64,000 bases of DNA. It comes from Pedobacter lusitanus. Its GTDB lineage: Bacteria; Bacteroidota; Bacteroidia; Sphingobacteriales; Sphingobacteriaceae. Below, piece by piece: positions 63,670-64,000 of this stretch; position 1 is the first letter of the stretch, and each line of letters begins with the position of its first letter. The notes beneath the pieces are model-generated. The model was not told the DNA's origin and made no database searches. It was given only the letters and a program-made list of their open reading frames with translations. The stretch lies in the NCBI RefSeq assembly GCF_040026395.1, contig NZ_CP157278.1:2480001-2544000 (forward strand), read 5' to 3'. A program made the translations under genes and the position numbers.

Positions 63670-64000
63670 TTAATTCAGAAACCTGATCAGGAAAATAATA
63701 GCCGGGATAGAAGAATAGCTGTTAAGCTGTTTCAGGGCCAGTGAAATATGTTTTTCTACAGTTCTGGGCGAAATAGATAACTGCTCAGAAATTTCTTTAT
63801 AGGAGTAGCCATGTAACCTGTTCAAAACAAAAACCTTTTTACGGGTGGGTGGCAAGACATTGAGCACCTGGTCAAGTTGCTGCCTGGTCTCAAAACTTCT
63901 ATCCTGCTCATTTACTTCTCCGGCTGCTTTATGGTAATAAAGCTTCAGGTTACGTTCGTCGTTAGCCAGTTTTCTAAAATAATCAAGCAAAGTGGTTTTA
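63670..64000 (-). CDS. ECF sigma factor, 5' end outside window
   Basis: The C-terminal 110 residues of a sigma-70 family ECF factor; region 2 and the start lie beyond the right edge, since the frame stays open to base 64000 (reading KTTLLDYFRKLANDERN). Region 4 is visible as LDQVLNVLPPTRKKVFVLNRLHGYSYKEISEQLSISPRTVEKHISLALKQL, the helix-turn-helix that reads the -35 element. A hydrophobic C-terminal tail (SSIPAIIFLIRFL) is common in Bacteroidota SusCD-linked ECF factors. It drives fecR-susC-susD by context, 57 bp upstream of fecR. Confidence 0.9.
   Translation of the reverse strand, partial: KTTLLDYFRKLANDERNLKLYYHKAAGEVNEQDRSFETRQQLDQVLNVLPPTRKKVFVLNRLHGYSYKEISEQLSISPRTVEKHISLALKQLNSYSSIPAIIFLIRFLN

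Overview
The window looks like chromosomal core sequence from a Bacteroidota bacterium of the Sphingobacteriaceae, most likely Pedobacter or a close relative. This is inferred from protein style and not from a database match. Supporting signs are the AT-rich DNA, Sec leaders ending in A-Q, a SusC/SusD pair with an ECF sigma factor and FecR, a TamL lipoprotein, a type IX secretion plug-type protein (DUF5103), promoters of the TTG-N19-21-TAnnTTTG type, and very short 5' leaders. No rRNA, CRISPR array, prophage, transposase or integrase was seen. One tRNA (Cys, GCA) is present.

Layout. 1-5.1 kb is a glycerol operon (glpD-glpK-glpF and a truncated exported protein) read leftward, divergent from a DeoR-type regulator. 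5.1-12.5 kb holds a thioesterase, TspO, a patatin-like outer-membrane protein, an orphan membrane protein, TamL and a TrmH/SpoU methyltransferase. 12.5-21 kb holds tRNA-Cys with a small basic ORF, pyrD, an ABC-F ATPase, the DUF5103 protein, a GH13 amylase, a second thioesterase, an antiporter and an EVE protein. 21-30 kb holds holA divergent from a solo HsdR-N nuclease-like protein, a small exported protein, a 1.1-kb gene-free tract with 14-bp repeats, then an S9 peptidase-GNAT-valS group. 30-44.8 kb holds peptidases (M13, S9), a beta-barrel candidate, MmcQ/YjbR, MnmD, an aldo/keto reductase, an AI-2E-type permease, MazG, a degenerate DEAD-box protein, a LolC/E-type permease and NamZ.

44.7-56.3 kb holds a 5'-nucleotidase divergent from a second DeoR regulator with a TTGCAA array between them, topoisomerase IB, fmt, an aminotransferase, an RluD-type synthase, a PLP enzyme, an ArsR-led cluster (AHSA1, DoxX, DUF4256, YdeI), a VOC protein and lysine 6-transaminase. 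56.4-64 kb is one leftward locus: ECF sigma, FecR, SusC, SusD and an exported YdcF/DUF218 protein, read here as a sigma/anti-sigma controlled outer-membrane uptake system without a recognisable hydrolase.

Glycerol taken up by GlpF is phosphorylated by GlpK and oxidised by GlpD, and GlpR probably senses glycerol 3-phosphate. Most other genes are housekeeping. The least explained parts are the repeat tract near 24 kb, the degenerate DEAD-box protein, the TTGCAA array at 45.3 kb and the SusCD/YdcF locus.
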